Shown piece after piece: positions 35,101 through 44,500 of a stretch of DNA of 64,000 bases. Origin of the DNA: Agrocybe praecox (Eukaryota; Basidiomycota; Agaricomycetes; Agaricales; Agrocybaceae); assembly GCA_964017145.1 (NCBI GenBank), contig OZ024850.1, forward strand, positions 124,001-188,000, written 5' to 3'. The notes beneath the pieces were generated by a model. That model saw nothing but the letters and a program-made list of their open reading frames with translations. It was not told the DNA's origin and made no database searches. A program made the position numbers and the translations under genes. Numbering within the stretch: the stretch's first letter is position 1; the number at the start of each line of letters is the position of its first letter.

Positions 35101-37373
35101 ATGAATCCCGCTTGATCGGGGTGTATCAGGGGGTGTATTACATCTGACAGCTTTGTTGTCAGTGCTCTGGTCATAATTTTATAGTCTGAGTTCAATACCG
35201 TTATGGGTCTGTAGTTGCTAATTTCCGTAAATTCCCCTTTCTTGTAGATGGGGCACATCCACCCTTCAGCGAAATTGGAGGAGGCATCAATGCCGTGGGT
35301 CTCAATGTTATTAAAAACACAGGTGAGTGTGGAGATGATGTCGAAAGCAGGGCGTCTTATTGTTTTCATATTTTCACATCTCTGCATGAGTATTTTCCAC
35401 AATTCGTGGGGAATCCCATCTAAACCTGGAGCTTTTCCGTTTGGGAGGGCTAGGATTGCGTGTCGTATCTCTACACGTGTCAGGTATTCTGCCATTTTCG
35501 CTTTTTCTGGTCTGCCTAGGCGTGGGCGGAGGTGCGCAAGTACGTCTGCAACTTCTCGTCTATCCAATGGTGCGAGGTCAGTTCGCTGGAGATCATCGTG
35601 ATATTTACAGGCAATCTCGGCCATTTTCTTACTATCTGTTTCGTAGCTCGGATTTCCCATATCTGATGAGGGTCTACGTAGGGATTGTAGGATGGTGCGA
35701 GGTTTTTTCTCTTTATTCATGTTGGTCCAATACTTATCCAGAGTCTCGGCTCGGATACGATGGTTTGCCGCTATGTTGCTCTTGGAGTCTAGGTGCCGTG
35801 TGGTTTCGAGCTGGCTTATCCTAGCTTCTAGCTCTGTCAGGAGGAGCTGTCTTTCTTGAACATCAAGATTGTCAGCATTATTTTCGACCGACTGTAGTTG
35901 TGCTTTTGCTTCTCTAATTTTTCGGTCCATTTTAGGTATTTCGACTCTCACAAATTTTCTGATGAAGGTCGTTACCTCTCGTTTGAAGTCTGCGAAAAGT
36001 GTTTGTGGCTCTCGTGTCTCACGAACATCAGGTTTCTCGAGTTTAGCCTGTAGCACTAGGCCCAGACGTTCAATTTCCTGTATCACCTTCCTGTTTGATA
36101 GAGCAAACAACGGGATTTTCCATCGTCCTTTCCCAATGTATGGGGCCAATGGAAGAATAAGATCAGCGCTGACCAAGCGATGATCAGTTTCTATGGGCGT
36201 CATTTGTACATTCCAGTTACGACTGGACTGGGTAAGTTCGTCAGACACATATATGCGGTCTATTCTGGATCTGCTCGGGTGCGCACCATTTAAAGTTGAG
36301 GCTCGCGTGTATGTATAGGCGCAAGCGGTTGGGTTCCGGACTCTCCAACCATCCTCCAGTTTGAGTGTAGTTTTGAATTTACTGAAAGCCGTGGTGGTGG
36401 TTCCACCGTCGGGGTGTACCGGTAGGCGGTCAATTGAATCTTCAACAAAGTTGAAGTCTCCTAGAAGGATATCAGGGGTGGGGTGTGAGTTGTTCGAAAA
36501 TAGAGGCAGTAAGACTTCCCAAAATTCCTTATTTTCGGTCTGCCTGTTTGGCGCGTATATAGCTAGGATCACTAGATCGCCAGATTCTCCAGGCCACGGG
36601 ATTTTGAGGAGCAGAGCTCTACCTGGTATGAGTTCGGTAGGTACTGCCCTGTACCAGTTTACAATGTGTTTATTTAAAATAAGGGCCACTCCCTTGGAGT
36701 TGGGGTTATCGGCATCAGCAGAGCTGATTATGTGTACCCTGGATTGGAATTGCGCGTGAAGCGAATCTATTAAGCTTGGGTTCAGGTGAGTTTCTTGTAG
36801 GGCCAGTACACCTATTTGGTTTTCACGTAGCAAGTAATTTACTTTCTGCCACTTTTCTCTAGTAGCTATTGATCCTCCTCCACGCATGTTCAGAGTCGCC
36901 ACTCGCAGCGCGGAGGTAGAGTTCGAGGGGTTCGTGTGATTCCCAGGTCTTGCGTTGGGTTCTTGTGTTACATTTCCAGGCTCGCGCTGGCTTAGTTCAA
37001 TATGTAGTGCCGTCGGGGTAGTTGACGTGCGTGCTTCCGCACGAGTGGGTTGCACTTGCGAGCTCAATTCATGAGTGTGCCCACTAGGCAGGGGGTTTGG
37101 CTGTGGATCATCAGAAGCAGGTATAGCGGGTGGCCTTATGGGGCCATCCGAGGTACCAGCCAGATTATCCATGGCGGCACCCCCTGTCAGCAAATTTCCT
37201 GTATCTCCACAACTACCCATGGAGCCCCCCTCAGAGTTAACAGGCACACCCTGAGGGGTTAAGGCATCATGGGCCTCCCCCTGCTCGACATTATCGGTCG
37301 CCGTCGAGCGCGGCGCGTAAAGAATGAGGATTGGTCGGTGAGGTGTCACACACGCTCCTACCACTGCGTGCAT
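32103..37373 (-). CDS. LINE ORF2: endonuclease / reverse transcriptase
   Basis: 1756-aa replication protein of a Tad1/L1-type element, which nicks the target DNA and reverse-transcribes its RNA there. A proline/threonine-rich leader covers residues 1-150. The APE-type endonuclease follows at 155-405: TLNMRGG near 160, QETHL near 193, LLGDFN near 303, SRIDRIYVS near 368, TDHRLVSADL near 396. Reverse transcriptase spans about 635-930, with LPNGKAPGLDG, QAGFMRGR, GVRQGDPLSC and the catalytic FADD at 891-894. An RNase-H-like region (about 1325-1480, YGGGIWFG) seems to lack the first catalytic Asp. A zinc-binding CHVC-H-C motif lies at 1579-1595. The frame is uninterrupted, so this copy may be competent, although a MITE separates it from ORF1. 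The true start may lie downstream of the first Met. Confidence 0.93.
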   Translation of the reverse strand: MHAVVGACVTPHRPILILYAPRSTATDNVEQGEAHDALTPQGVPVNSEGGSMGSCGDTGNLLTGGAAMDNLAGTSDGPIRPPAIPASDDPQPNPLPSGHTHELSSQVQPTRAEARTSTTPTALHIELSQREPGNVTQEPNARPGNHTNPSNSTSALRVATLNMRGGGSIATREKWQKVNYLLRENQIGVLALQETHLNPSLIDSLHAQFQSRVHIISSADADNPNSKGVALILNKHIVNWYRAVPTELIPGRALLLKIPWPGESGDLVILAIYAPNRQTENKEFWEVLLPLFSNNSHPTPDILLGDFNFVEDSIDRLPVHPDGGTTTTAFSKFKTTLKLEDGWRVRNPTACAYTYTRASTLNGAHPSRSRIDRIYVSDELTQSSRNWNVQMTPIETDHRLVSADLILPLAPYIGKGRWKIPLFALSNRKVIQEIERLGLVLQAKLEKPDVRETREPQTLFADFKREVTTFIRKFVRVEIPKMDRKIREAKAQLQSVENNADNLDVQERQLLLTELEARISQLETTRHLDSKSNIAANHRIRAETLDKYWTNMNKEKKPRTILQSLRRPSSDMGNPSYETDSKKMAEIACKYHDDLQRTDLAPLDRREVADVLAHLRPRLGRPEKAKMAEYLTRVEIRHAILALPNGKAPGLDGIPHELWKILMQRCENMKTIRRPAFDIISTLTCVFNNIETHGIDASSNFAEGWMCPIYKKGEFTEISNYRPITVLNSDYKIMTRALTTKLSDVIHPLIHPDQAGFMRGRRIEDQTELVKLMLDQCEVFEENGVIVCLDQEKAYDKIRHDFIWETLAVLNLPRHFISTLQALYSNGQTSVAINGVLSTKYIITRGVRQGDPLSCLIFNLAIESLASMLRDSDLKGYNLIELREKLITALFADDTTVFLSEEDSFEALQAILQRWCKVSGAKFNVPKTVILPAGSEEYRHHVINTRRISRLIPQTIPENIKIAKDGEAVRVLGAYVGNQVEQPGVWSTTIDKVERALAQWNKSHPTIEGRRLIVNMVVGGQTQYLARVQGMPDSVEKQLTKTISTFMWDEKSPMVNIDTLRGSTEKGGKSLLDLARRNEAITLMKLKSYLAPPDKRPKWVYVADKLINVNALSSQVKVDEKAKVNIFLQTWRPKIQSGSKLPKSIQRMLRTATKQGVRLDIPNPSVEVLRSMPIWHHKGFDTRKKVLNNSVWADCQRHTHNINTAGDMLDYVTTQLPPDHRPIQHCACNYCRAIRLEGCRNPTKCMIRGAQILNALLQRWDPRTPAQVMEHPNDLIQLPPAFLAVPNHLPPPASMWDGMRVFHHDPDLETIPLNKRVRAHPTNRITLTVSAASLVKRGGAVNYGGGIWFGQGDTRNQAFHLSHPTQAQILCELECVIRALHIVSDDDDIVIANLLPRTQQMLTKGILDLYESKRNLTESITQQLLQQIACLALYRLGHIFLSGNPPNTIATDGALNLSRRGLQLAIEPEYRRVQRPLQAHMTMIPPGMRLQSMTQALLYRNMAKPHTERRGTQLNLEMVREAVQEHSGYTPTEAQIWLSYKNKVLSQRTRAFLWKVTHNAYRMGKTWLDIPGMEQRAECHVCGTEETMTHVFTECRASGQEDIWEAAGKMWNHRHLVWEKPSMGCILGCALLKIRTPTGKVRYGASRLLTILIAESAQQIWRTRCAWRIQDEGDPERLRKAEELTKAWLTNMNSRLQMDMYHANKTKFRHKAIRPEVVEATWWAVLRDRQALSDNWIELRSGVLVGTERRPPGRNR

Positions 37374-37491
37374 CCAGGCGCTTGCTCTGGTATAGCGCCA
37401 ATCAGGAACCCGTTGTTAGAGGGCTACTAGCACAGTACGTTCGCCATAACTTCCACAAGTTACTGTCAAATTTATACATGAGTTCCCTATA

Positions 37492-38272
37492 GTTGCCAAA
37501 TAAGCTTTATGCATCCGGGGCCTTAACTACCTACTTGCCTATTTTCATGCATCCAGCCTTCTGGCTGGCCTATTGTGACCATTTGTGACTTATCATGTGA
37601 TAGTCATGTGTTTGCTGATGATGGCATCAAAATCCTTGCACATGACTTTTTGCTTGCCTCTATTTACATGTTTGGGCTCCACTCATTTGTTTATATGGCC
37701 TCAAAGACAAACAAATAATAAATAATGATGTTAGCAGGCAGGGGCAGGCATGGTACAAAACATACAAGGCTTTTGAGTGACATCACATCCAAACAACCCA
37801 ATAAGGCAAGAGGACTTTGGACTTTGAGATTTCGAGATCAAGTCCCTTTGATGCATGGATGCCTGTGTTGGTATGTATGGTTGTACTTGTCAAATCTATT
37901 TTTAGACATTTATTTTTAGAACACTTTACATATTTGGATAGATCAAGCCTAAAATAGTATAGTACGCATTTTTTGATGATTTTAGGACAAATATTTGGCT
38001 CCATATAAATATTTTGATTATTTATTTTGATTTCTATCCGGCTTTCCACAGATATTTTGCATTTTGTGGCTGAACCGTTGATGATTATGTAATAAAAAAT
38101 ATTTAGCATGGTCCCTGAATTTTTCTCTACAACTTTCATTTTCGGTGGCTGTGCACAAGATCACATGATTTTCACATGACTACACCCCTCTAGTAACTGT
38201 CGGTCACTCTGATACATGAAAACAGGCAAGTAGGTAGTTAAGGCCCCGGATGCATAAAGCTTATTGGGTAAC
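37492..38272. mobile_element. 781-bp TIR element inserted in the LINE
   Basis: Long terminal inverted repeats (GTTGCC/GTTACC, then AATAAGCTTTATGCATCCGG and on through CTACTTGCC) are nearly perfect over about 50 bp and flanked by TA on both sides. TACTGTCAAATTT occurs inverted just outside both ends (37461-37473; 38291-38303), so the true termini may lie further out. The AT-rich core matches 48245-48825 (inverted) and the core of 53116-53913. Non-autonomous. The TA flanks suggest a Tc1/mariner-like mover. Confidence 0.75.
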
Positions 38273-38594
38273 TACCAGGGATTGATATAGAAATTTGACA
38301 GTACAGGCTGTAACTTCAGCCTCTCGGCACGGCATGGGTCCTATGACCTAAATAGGTCGCCGTTTTGGAGTACTAGGCAACTCCATGCACTCTCCTCGCT
38401 TTCCTGTCCCCAGAAGGTCAGTATATTTGGGCGAGGGGATATATGTGCTCCTTTCGTGCAACAATTAGTCAGAGGTTAGTTGGTCGGGCGGTTTGTTTAC
38501 TAATGGGTAATGAGGAGGATAGTTGAGGGGGGTCGTTTATTATATGCCAACTTTACAATACTTTTTTTTTTGCACGTATCGAGAGTATGTAAGT

Positions 38595-40199
38595 TTACCT
38601 GCGGCGATTATCATTGCGTTGGTAGAAACCACCTCGCCTGGAATCCCTTCCTCCGGTTCGTGGGTTCCTGTTTGGATTGAGGCTTGCTTCAAGGAAATCT
38701 CCAGGTCCTACTTTCCCCTCACTGACAGTTTTCCCAGTGTGCGTAGGGAGGGGGCACAGACCGGTCGGATGGTCGTAACCTGCACAGATGGCGCACATGA
38801 TGTTGGGACATTTAACTCCGCATCCATACGGGAAAGCTTGGTGTTGGTATTTCTTGGACGAGATGTGGTCGATCCATTTTTTGTGGGCATCAGAGGATGC
38901 AGAGGGTGGAGTGACGTGAATGTTAAAGTGCACCGCAGTGTAGGAGCCTCCTCCCGCAAGGTCCAACTCAACCGGGACAGCCCGGATGCTGTCGAGGATG
39001 TGGGTGGTGACGCGGGCTGGAGCAATCGAGAGCGGGATGTTATCTCGTTGTGCGAGGACAATTTTTTGGGTGGCAGGGTCCTCTGAGAGGACACGTCGTA
39101 CTAGGTTCTGGCACAGAGAAGCGCCCTCATCAGTGGCTGGTAGTCCTAACCCCTGCAAGGAGAAACCAAAGTCTGTGACCACACTGTTATCGGTTAGCGG
39201 GTAGAAGAAGACGGTCAGCTCGCTCGTGCTGACGCAGACTTGGCTGAGAAGGGCATGGTACAGGCGGGCAGATAGGTTCGACACCATCCCAGGGTAGACA
39301 CCTTCTCGGCTGAAAGCCATGTTTTGCACGTATTCTGGGAATCCTACTTGAGGGCGTTCGTGTGCATTTTCGGGGTGAGAGGTTAGAATTTTCTGTAGCA
39401 AGAGGGAGACTGGGCCTAGCAGGGTCCTAGGGTTGACTCCGATGACCTGGGCGGCGAGGGATAATCCCGCGGTGCTCAGCTGAACACGGCGACTGTCGGG
39501 AGCTACCGCTTGGAAAAGGATCGCAGACGTCATTCCCGCAGGATACTTCCAACCACCGTCAGGAGCAATGGTCATGTTGTACCCATCACCCACTTTGAAG
39601 GGGGAGGGCGTGACTGCAGCTGCAGCGCTGGGTAGCACTTGTTGCGGGATGACCACAGCTGGGGCGGCAGAGAGGGGTCCGTGATGTACAGTGCCGGGAT
39701 AGGCTGGTTGGCTGGGACCCGTCCTCACTTGCTGTTGGAGGGGCCATTGAGAAGCCTGGGCGGTCAACCTGGGCTGCGAGGTGAAGGAGAACTGGGCAGG
39801 GCCGTTGAGGCTCGTTCGAGATGTAGAGGGGCGGTCATCTACAGGGGAACGTGTAAGCTCATATGAAATGGGTCGACGTTGCATGGAGTCTCGCGGGGGT
39901 TTGGGAGAGGGGGGAGGGTCATCCGCATGCCATACCCACCACGGTTCAGGTAGGAACCTCTCGGGGCTAGGGTGGTTTGCCCCCTCCCCTACTTCCGAGA
40001 GAGGAGAGGAGCTGCATTGTTGCGGCGCGTGTACTCCTCCTGTATGGTTCGACGAGGATTGAGGGAGATCCTCACCTTCCCTAGCACGGCCATATCCCAG
40101 CAGGCCATCCACTTCCATCTCCTCAGTTTCTTCTCCTAGGGATGCGGTCCTCCGACCTTCTACCTCAGGGCCTATGGTACGATCTGGAGTATAGTTCAT
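38595..40199 (-). CDS. LINE ORF1: Gag-like RNA-binding protein
   Basis: 534 aa. Predicted nucleic-acid-binding partner of ORF2 that packages the LINE RNA. The N-terminal third is rich in Pro, Ser and Gln. The C-terminal part holds one CCHC zinc knuckle (CX2CX4HX4C, CAICAGYDHPTGLC, residues 469-482). The tail is basic and Arg/Gly-rich. A TGA lies immediately before the ATG in frame, so the start at 40199 is firm. ORF2 follows on the same strand after 1.2 kb, about 0.44 kb before the MITE inserted. How ORF2 is translated is not evident. Confidence 0.88.
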   Translation of the reverse strand: MNYTPDRTIGPEVEGRRTASLGEETEEMEVDGLLGYGRAREGEDLPQSSSNHTGGVHAPQQCSSSPLSEVGEGANHPSPERFLPEPWWVWHADDPPPSPKPPRDSMQRRPISYELTRSPVDDRPSTSRTSLNGPAQFSFTSQPRLTAQASQWPLQQQVRTGPSQPAYPGTVHHGPLSAAPAVVIPQQVLPSAAAAVTPSPFKVGDGYNMTIAPDGGWKYPAGMTSAILFQAVAPDSRRVQLSTAGLSLAAQVIGVNPRTLLGPVSLLLQKILTSHPENAHERPQVGFPEYVQNMAFSREGVYPGMVSNLSARLYHALLSQVCVSTSELTVFFYPLTDNSVVTDFGFSLQGLGLPATDEGASLCQNLVRRVLSEDPATQKIVLAQRDNIPLSIAPARVTTHILDSIRAVPVELDLAGGGSYTAVHFNIHVTPPSASSDAHKKWIDHISSKKYQHQAFPYGCGVKCPNIMCAICAGYDHPTGLCPLPTHTGKTVSEGKVGPGDFLEASLNPNRNPRTGGRDSRRGGFYQRNDNRRR

Positions 40200-40426
40200 T
40201 CAGGAGCGGAAGGGGGTCGCTTGGGTGGGTTGCTTACTATAAGAGCGCTGACCTGCGCCCACACCAGTGTCTTGGTCGTTCCCGCTGGATAGAGCAAAGA
40301 TACAGTGCTGATTTGCCGTCCCCGCCTTTTGTTTCCCCTTGTCCATTGGTGGCGCTACACCGAGTCGCTTTTGCGGAGGTTGCTGTTGTTTTTCAGGCGA
40401 CGGGCCTCCTCTCTTGTTACTGCTGC

Positions 40427-40828
40427 CTAGGTGCCAGTGAGCTGTCTAGTGGGATATTTAATGGGATTGCAGGAGGTACCTTCAAGGGATAGATGTGCCA
40501 TCCCATCATGGACGGTGCCAGCAGAAGGGGGATTTGACTGGGTAGTAGTGGTACTCTCCCCACCCGACGTCGGTTGGGGCGGCTCCATTTCCATGTCCTC
40601 ATTGATATTATCGCGAGGGGAGGGAGGTGGGCTTGCCGTGCCGGTGGTTGGTGATCCAGGTCTGACAGATTTGACAGCCATCGCGTAAGACATTGACAGG
40701 TATGTAGACGAAAATACAATCGACACGTTGTTGATGGGAGCTTCTCTGGCTGCGCATTGCGCGTGGGAAGGTGGCTTGGAAAACTGTATAGCTTGTGCCA
40801 CGTGATCGTCCCTTTTCTGACGCTTCAT
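40427..40828 (-). CDS. possible extra ORF in the LINE 5' leader
   Basis: A 133-codon frame on the LINE sense strand, upstream of ORF1. It has a Pro/Thr/Ser-rich, acidic composition like the N-terminus of ORF1 (RPGSPTTGTASPPPSPRDN). It could be an upstream ORF, the remains of a longer ORF1, or chance. A second overlapping 108-codon frame covers 40608-40934. No domain recognised. Confidence 0.3.
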   Translation of the reverse strand: MKRQKRDDHVAQAIQFSKPPSHAQCAAREAPINNVSIVFSSTYLSMSYAMAVKSVRPGSPTTGTASPPPSPRDNINEDMEMEPPQPTSGGESTTTTQSNPPSAGTVHDGMAHLSLEGTSCNPIKYPTRQLTGT

Positions 40829-41568
40829 TGCCTAGCAGCGGCGGGCGCTCGGTGGTAGCAGCAGGCTCACGTATGAGCCTAAAGGTTGGGTGTGGAGGAA
40901 TGTGGTAGTGGCCGTGATGTATGGTGGTCAGCAATATGGAGGGCTCAACGACTTTGGTTTATTTCCAGGTCTTATCACTCGTGTCAGATGTGTCTCAGGG
41001 TGGCGGTTCCCGTAGTGGTCTAATGGGCAGCAATAAGGGTTCATGCATCTGCTGGCCTCGTATATTGGTTTTATGTGGATAGCGACGTGGTCAGCGTCCT
41101 GGATCGATGCAGTTCCAGCCCTCGACGCTAGAAATTCCCCCACCCAAAGGGCGTGGGAATTTCCTTCGCACATGGTGGTACGAGTTCAAGGGGCCCCCCC
41201 TGTTCAGGGGGTTTGACTTAGGATAAATATGGCGCACACGTGTTCAAACGTTCAACATTCATCCATGATTCGGGTCGGCTCCAGAAACTCTACGCTTCCC
41301 AATCCTATTCCAATCATCTGCTCGTCTTTCTCGGTGATTTTCGCCAGCTCATTCGGAACATGTCTACGACGCCGAGATAATCTGCCCGTTATAATGTTAT
41401 CCACCAACAAGCAGTTGGCGTGTTTGGGAGCTCGGAGGGCATCGTGCCGAGTTTATTAATATTGGGTGACGGGCCCGTCTACCACGGGGCTTCCGTGTGA
41501 AAGCCCTCTGCCCAGAAGGCACTGTCAGCGTCGACGATCAGCGAAGCGACACTTCTTGCATCTGAACC

Positions 41569-44500
41569 ATGACTACCCCAATCAACAAAGCACCCCTAAG
41601 GCTCCTCGCGCTAGGTAAGATGGCTCATGCCGACTGATGATGAAGCGTACTAAGTAGGACGTCTCAATAGATGGCGGCGGAGTGCGTGGGCTTTCCGAAC
41701 TCCTCATCCTAAAGGAGATCATGCACAAGCTGAAGTTTGAGGAGAACGCGCAACGAGCAAGAGATGGTCTGGAGGGTCTCAAAGACGTACCGAAGCCAAG
41801 CGAATATTTTGATATAATCGGTGGGACTAGTACTGGAGGGTGCGTCGTAATATGCTGATAGCATCTTGACGCTTTGACTAACGGGACTCACAAACATCGT
41901 AGGATCATCGCGTTAATGCTCGGGCGCCTTCACATGGACCTCGACGAGGCAATCACCCAGTACGATATGCTGATTAAAAGTGTTTTCTCCCAGACAAAGA
42001 TGGTCGGAGATGGAGCTTTCAAGGCAACCGCCCTCAAGAGTGTGATCAAGGCTATAGTGCATGCGGCGACTAATGATGCCAATGCTTCTTTGGTAGAAAG
42101 CAACGAATCTGGGATATGTCGAACGTGCGTTGCCTAATTCAATCTTGGGTGTATTTAAAACTGAATCATACATGTCATAGCTTTGTGTGTGCTCGGAATG
42201 CAACCAACATGGATATTCCGGTGCTCTTCAGATCCTACGAGTCTCCTCGTGAGACTTCTTTGACCTGCACAATCTGGGAAGCTGCTCGGGCAACATCTGC
42301 TACTCCTACTGTCTTCAAGCACATTGAGATTGGACGGAGCCAAGCATATGTTGATGGTGGGATGGGTCACAACAACCCTTGTCTCCTTGTTCTTGATGAG
42401 GCAAACTCTCTTTTTCCAAACCGTTCTTTGCAGTGCTTGGTAAGCATTGGAACTGGCCTGCCTGCTGTGATCAACATTGAGAAATCTGGATTCTTGGGGA
42501 GAATGATTCCACAGAATGTTATTGACATGCTTGGGTCTATGGCTACAGACTGTGAGCGCACACACCAGGAGCTTTTACGCCGCTTTGCAAATACTCCAGA
42601 GACTTATTTTCGTTTCAACGTTGATCAAGGCTTGCAGAGCAGACAGCTGTCTCAATGGGAAAGTATGAGCATCATTCAATCCCATACAACTCAGTATATA
42701 AAAAAGCAGGAGACTCAGGATAAATTGTCAAATGTGGTTTCTGTGCTTAGATCTCAAAGATCACAGCCCACTGTTGAGCAATTAGGTATAGTGCATTTTC
42801 TTTATATTTTGAATACTTTTTTATTTCTATTCCTTAAATGCAGCTGCTCCAAGAGCTGCACAAGCTCAGGTTCAAAACCTCAGAAGGAAGCCTTGTCCTT
42901 CTCCAGTGCTATCTTTTACAGGCAGAAGAAATATTTTGGACAAGATGGCAGACTTCTTCAAAAAGAATGCCAGTGTCGAACAGCACATTTTTGTTTTGGA
43001 AGGCCTTGGTGGTTCTGGAAAAAGCCAGATTGTCTTCCAATTTGTGAAAGCATCAAATCTGTATGGTTTAAGTTTTTTATATTGTTTTTATTCTGATTTC
43101 ATTTTTATATATAAATAATATAGCTTTTCTGAGGTGTTTTATGTTGATGGAAGCAATCAGGCTACTCTCCAAGCAGATCTTGAATCACTTGTCCCAGAAT
43201 CATTGAAATTGTCTGTTGAACAAATTCCTAGCTGGCTTGCAAGCCAGACTACAGACAGGTGGGTTCTTGTGATTGATAATGCAGATGATGTTACTTTGAA
43301 TCTGGGGTCATTTCTGCCTACAAAAGGAAATATTATTATCACAACACGCAATCATGAAGTTTGCACTTTTTATGCTACCCAACATGGAAATATAGCTGTT
43401 GGGAATTTGATTGAAGATGAAGCTGTACATCTTCTGTTGAACTTGGCTAAAAAAGAAGCAAATCCAAAAAATCAAGTACATGCCAAACTAATTGTTCAGG
43501 TAATTTTTGAAATCATTTTGAAATCCAATTCGTAATCTAATTTCTGATATTTTAGGATCTTGGATACCTGGCTTTGGCTATTTCTCATGCTGGTGCTTAT
43601 ATTTCTTGGACCAATTTTTCATTATTCAAGTATTATACATTCCATCAACAACAGCAGAATTACATTTTTTCCCAGCAACCAACTCAACATAAAGATATTG
43701 CAATTTATACCACTTGGAAAATGAGCTATGATAAGCTTGATGATTCTGCAAAGTCTTTTTTGCAAATTTGCTCATTTTTGCAACATGAAGGAATTTCAGA
43801 GGAAATATTTGAAAGAGCTGCATTGGCACAGACTAAAATAGATGATGCCCTTATACAAAAAAGGATAGAGCATCTTATGAGCCATTTTGAAGGGGAAGAA
43901 TTATCTTGGAGCCCCCAAGCATTTCAGGAAATCATTTTGAAACTTCAAGCTTATTCCTTCATTGAATTTCATTTTGAACAAGACCAAAAAAGCATATACA
44001 GAATGCATCCACTTGTACAGCAATGAGGGAGGGCCATACTGGGAAAAGATGAGAAATTTATGCAGAAATGTGTTTTTTCAATCCTTGGTTTATCAATTCC
44101 ATATGAATACAATGAACATATTCATAAATACCAGCACAATTTATGGCCACATATTCAACAACTATACTCAAAGGGTGCAGAATGTTTGGAAGAATATGAT
44201 GTTCAAGTTTTGAAGACTGTTGGATTTCTTTGTGAAATGCAAGGGTACTACAAAGAGGCTGCATTATTCTGGGAGATAGTATTATATAAGCAAAAGGAAA
44301 TTCTTGGAGAGAATCATCCCGATACTCTTACTAATATGTCAAATTTGGCTCTTACATATAAAAACCAAGGCCTCTGGCAGAAAGCAGAACGATTGCAGCT
44401 TGTAGTAATGGAAAAAAGAAGGGAAATTCTTGGAGAGAATCATCCTGATACTCTTGCCAGTATATCAAATTTGGCTCTTACATATCAAAATCAAGGCTTC

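Larger units (their letters stand above)
31946..41198 (-). mobile_element. complete Tad1/L1-like LINE retrotransposon
   Basis: A non-LTR retrotransposon on the minus strand. Its 3' end is a 12-nt poly(A), seen as T at 31946-31957. The element is bracketed by a 12-bp direct repeat CCTGTTCAGGGG at 31934-31945 and 41199-41210, the target duplication of target-primed reverse transcription. It encodes ORF1 (38595-40199) and ORF2 (32103-37373), both open, with about 1 kb of 5' leader. A 781-bp TIR element lies between the ORFs (37492-38272). Without it the LINE is about 8.5 kb. Empty-site relatives of the target are at about 23776 and 28700. Confidence 0.9.

Noticed and set aside
32103..37373. Many plus-strand frames of 60-216 codons opposite the LINE ORF2
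   Set aside because: They are antisense shadows of a 1756-codon gene with clear domains and show no family features.
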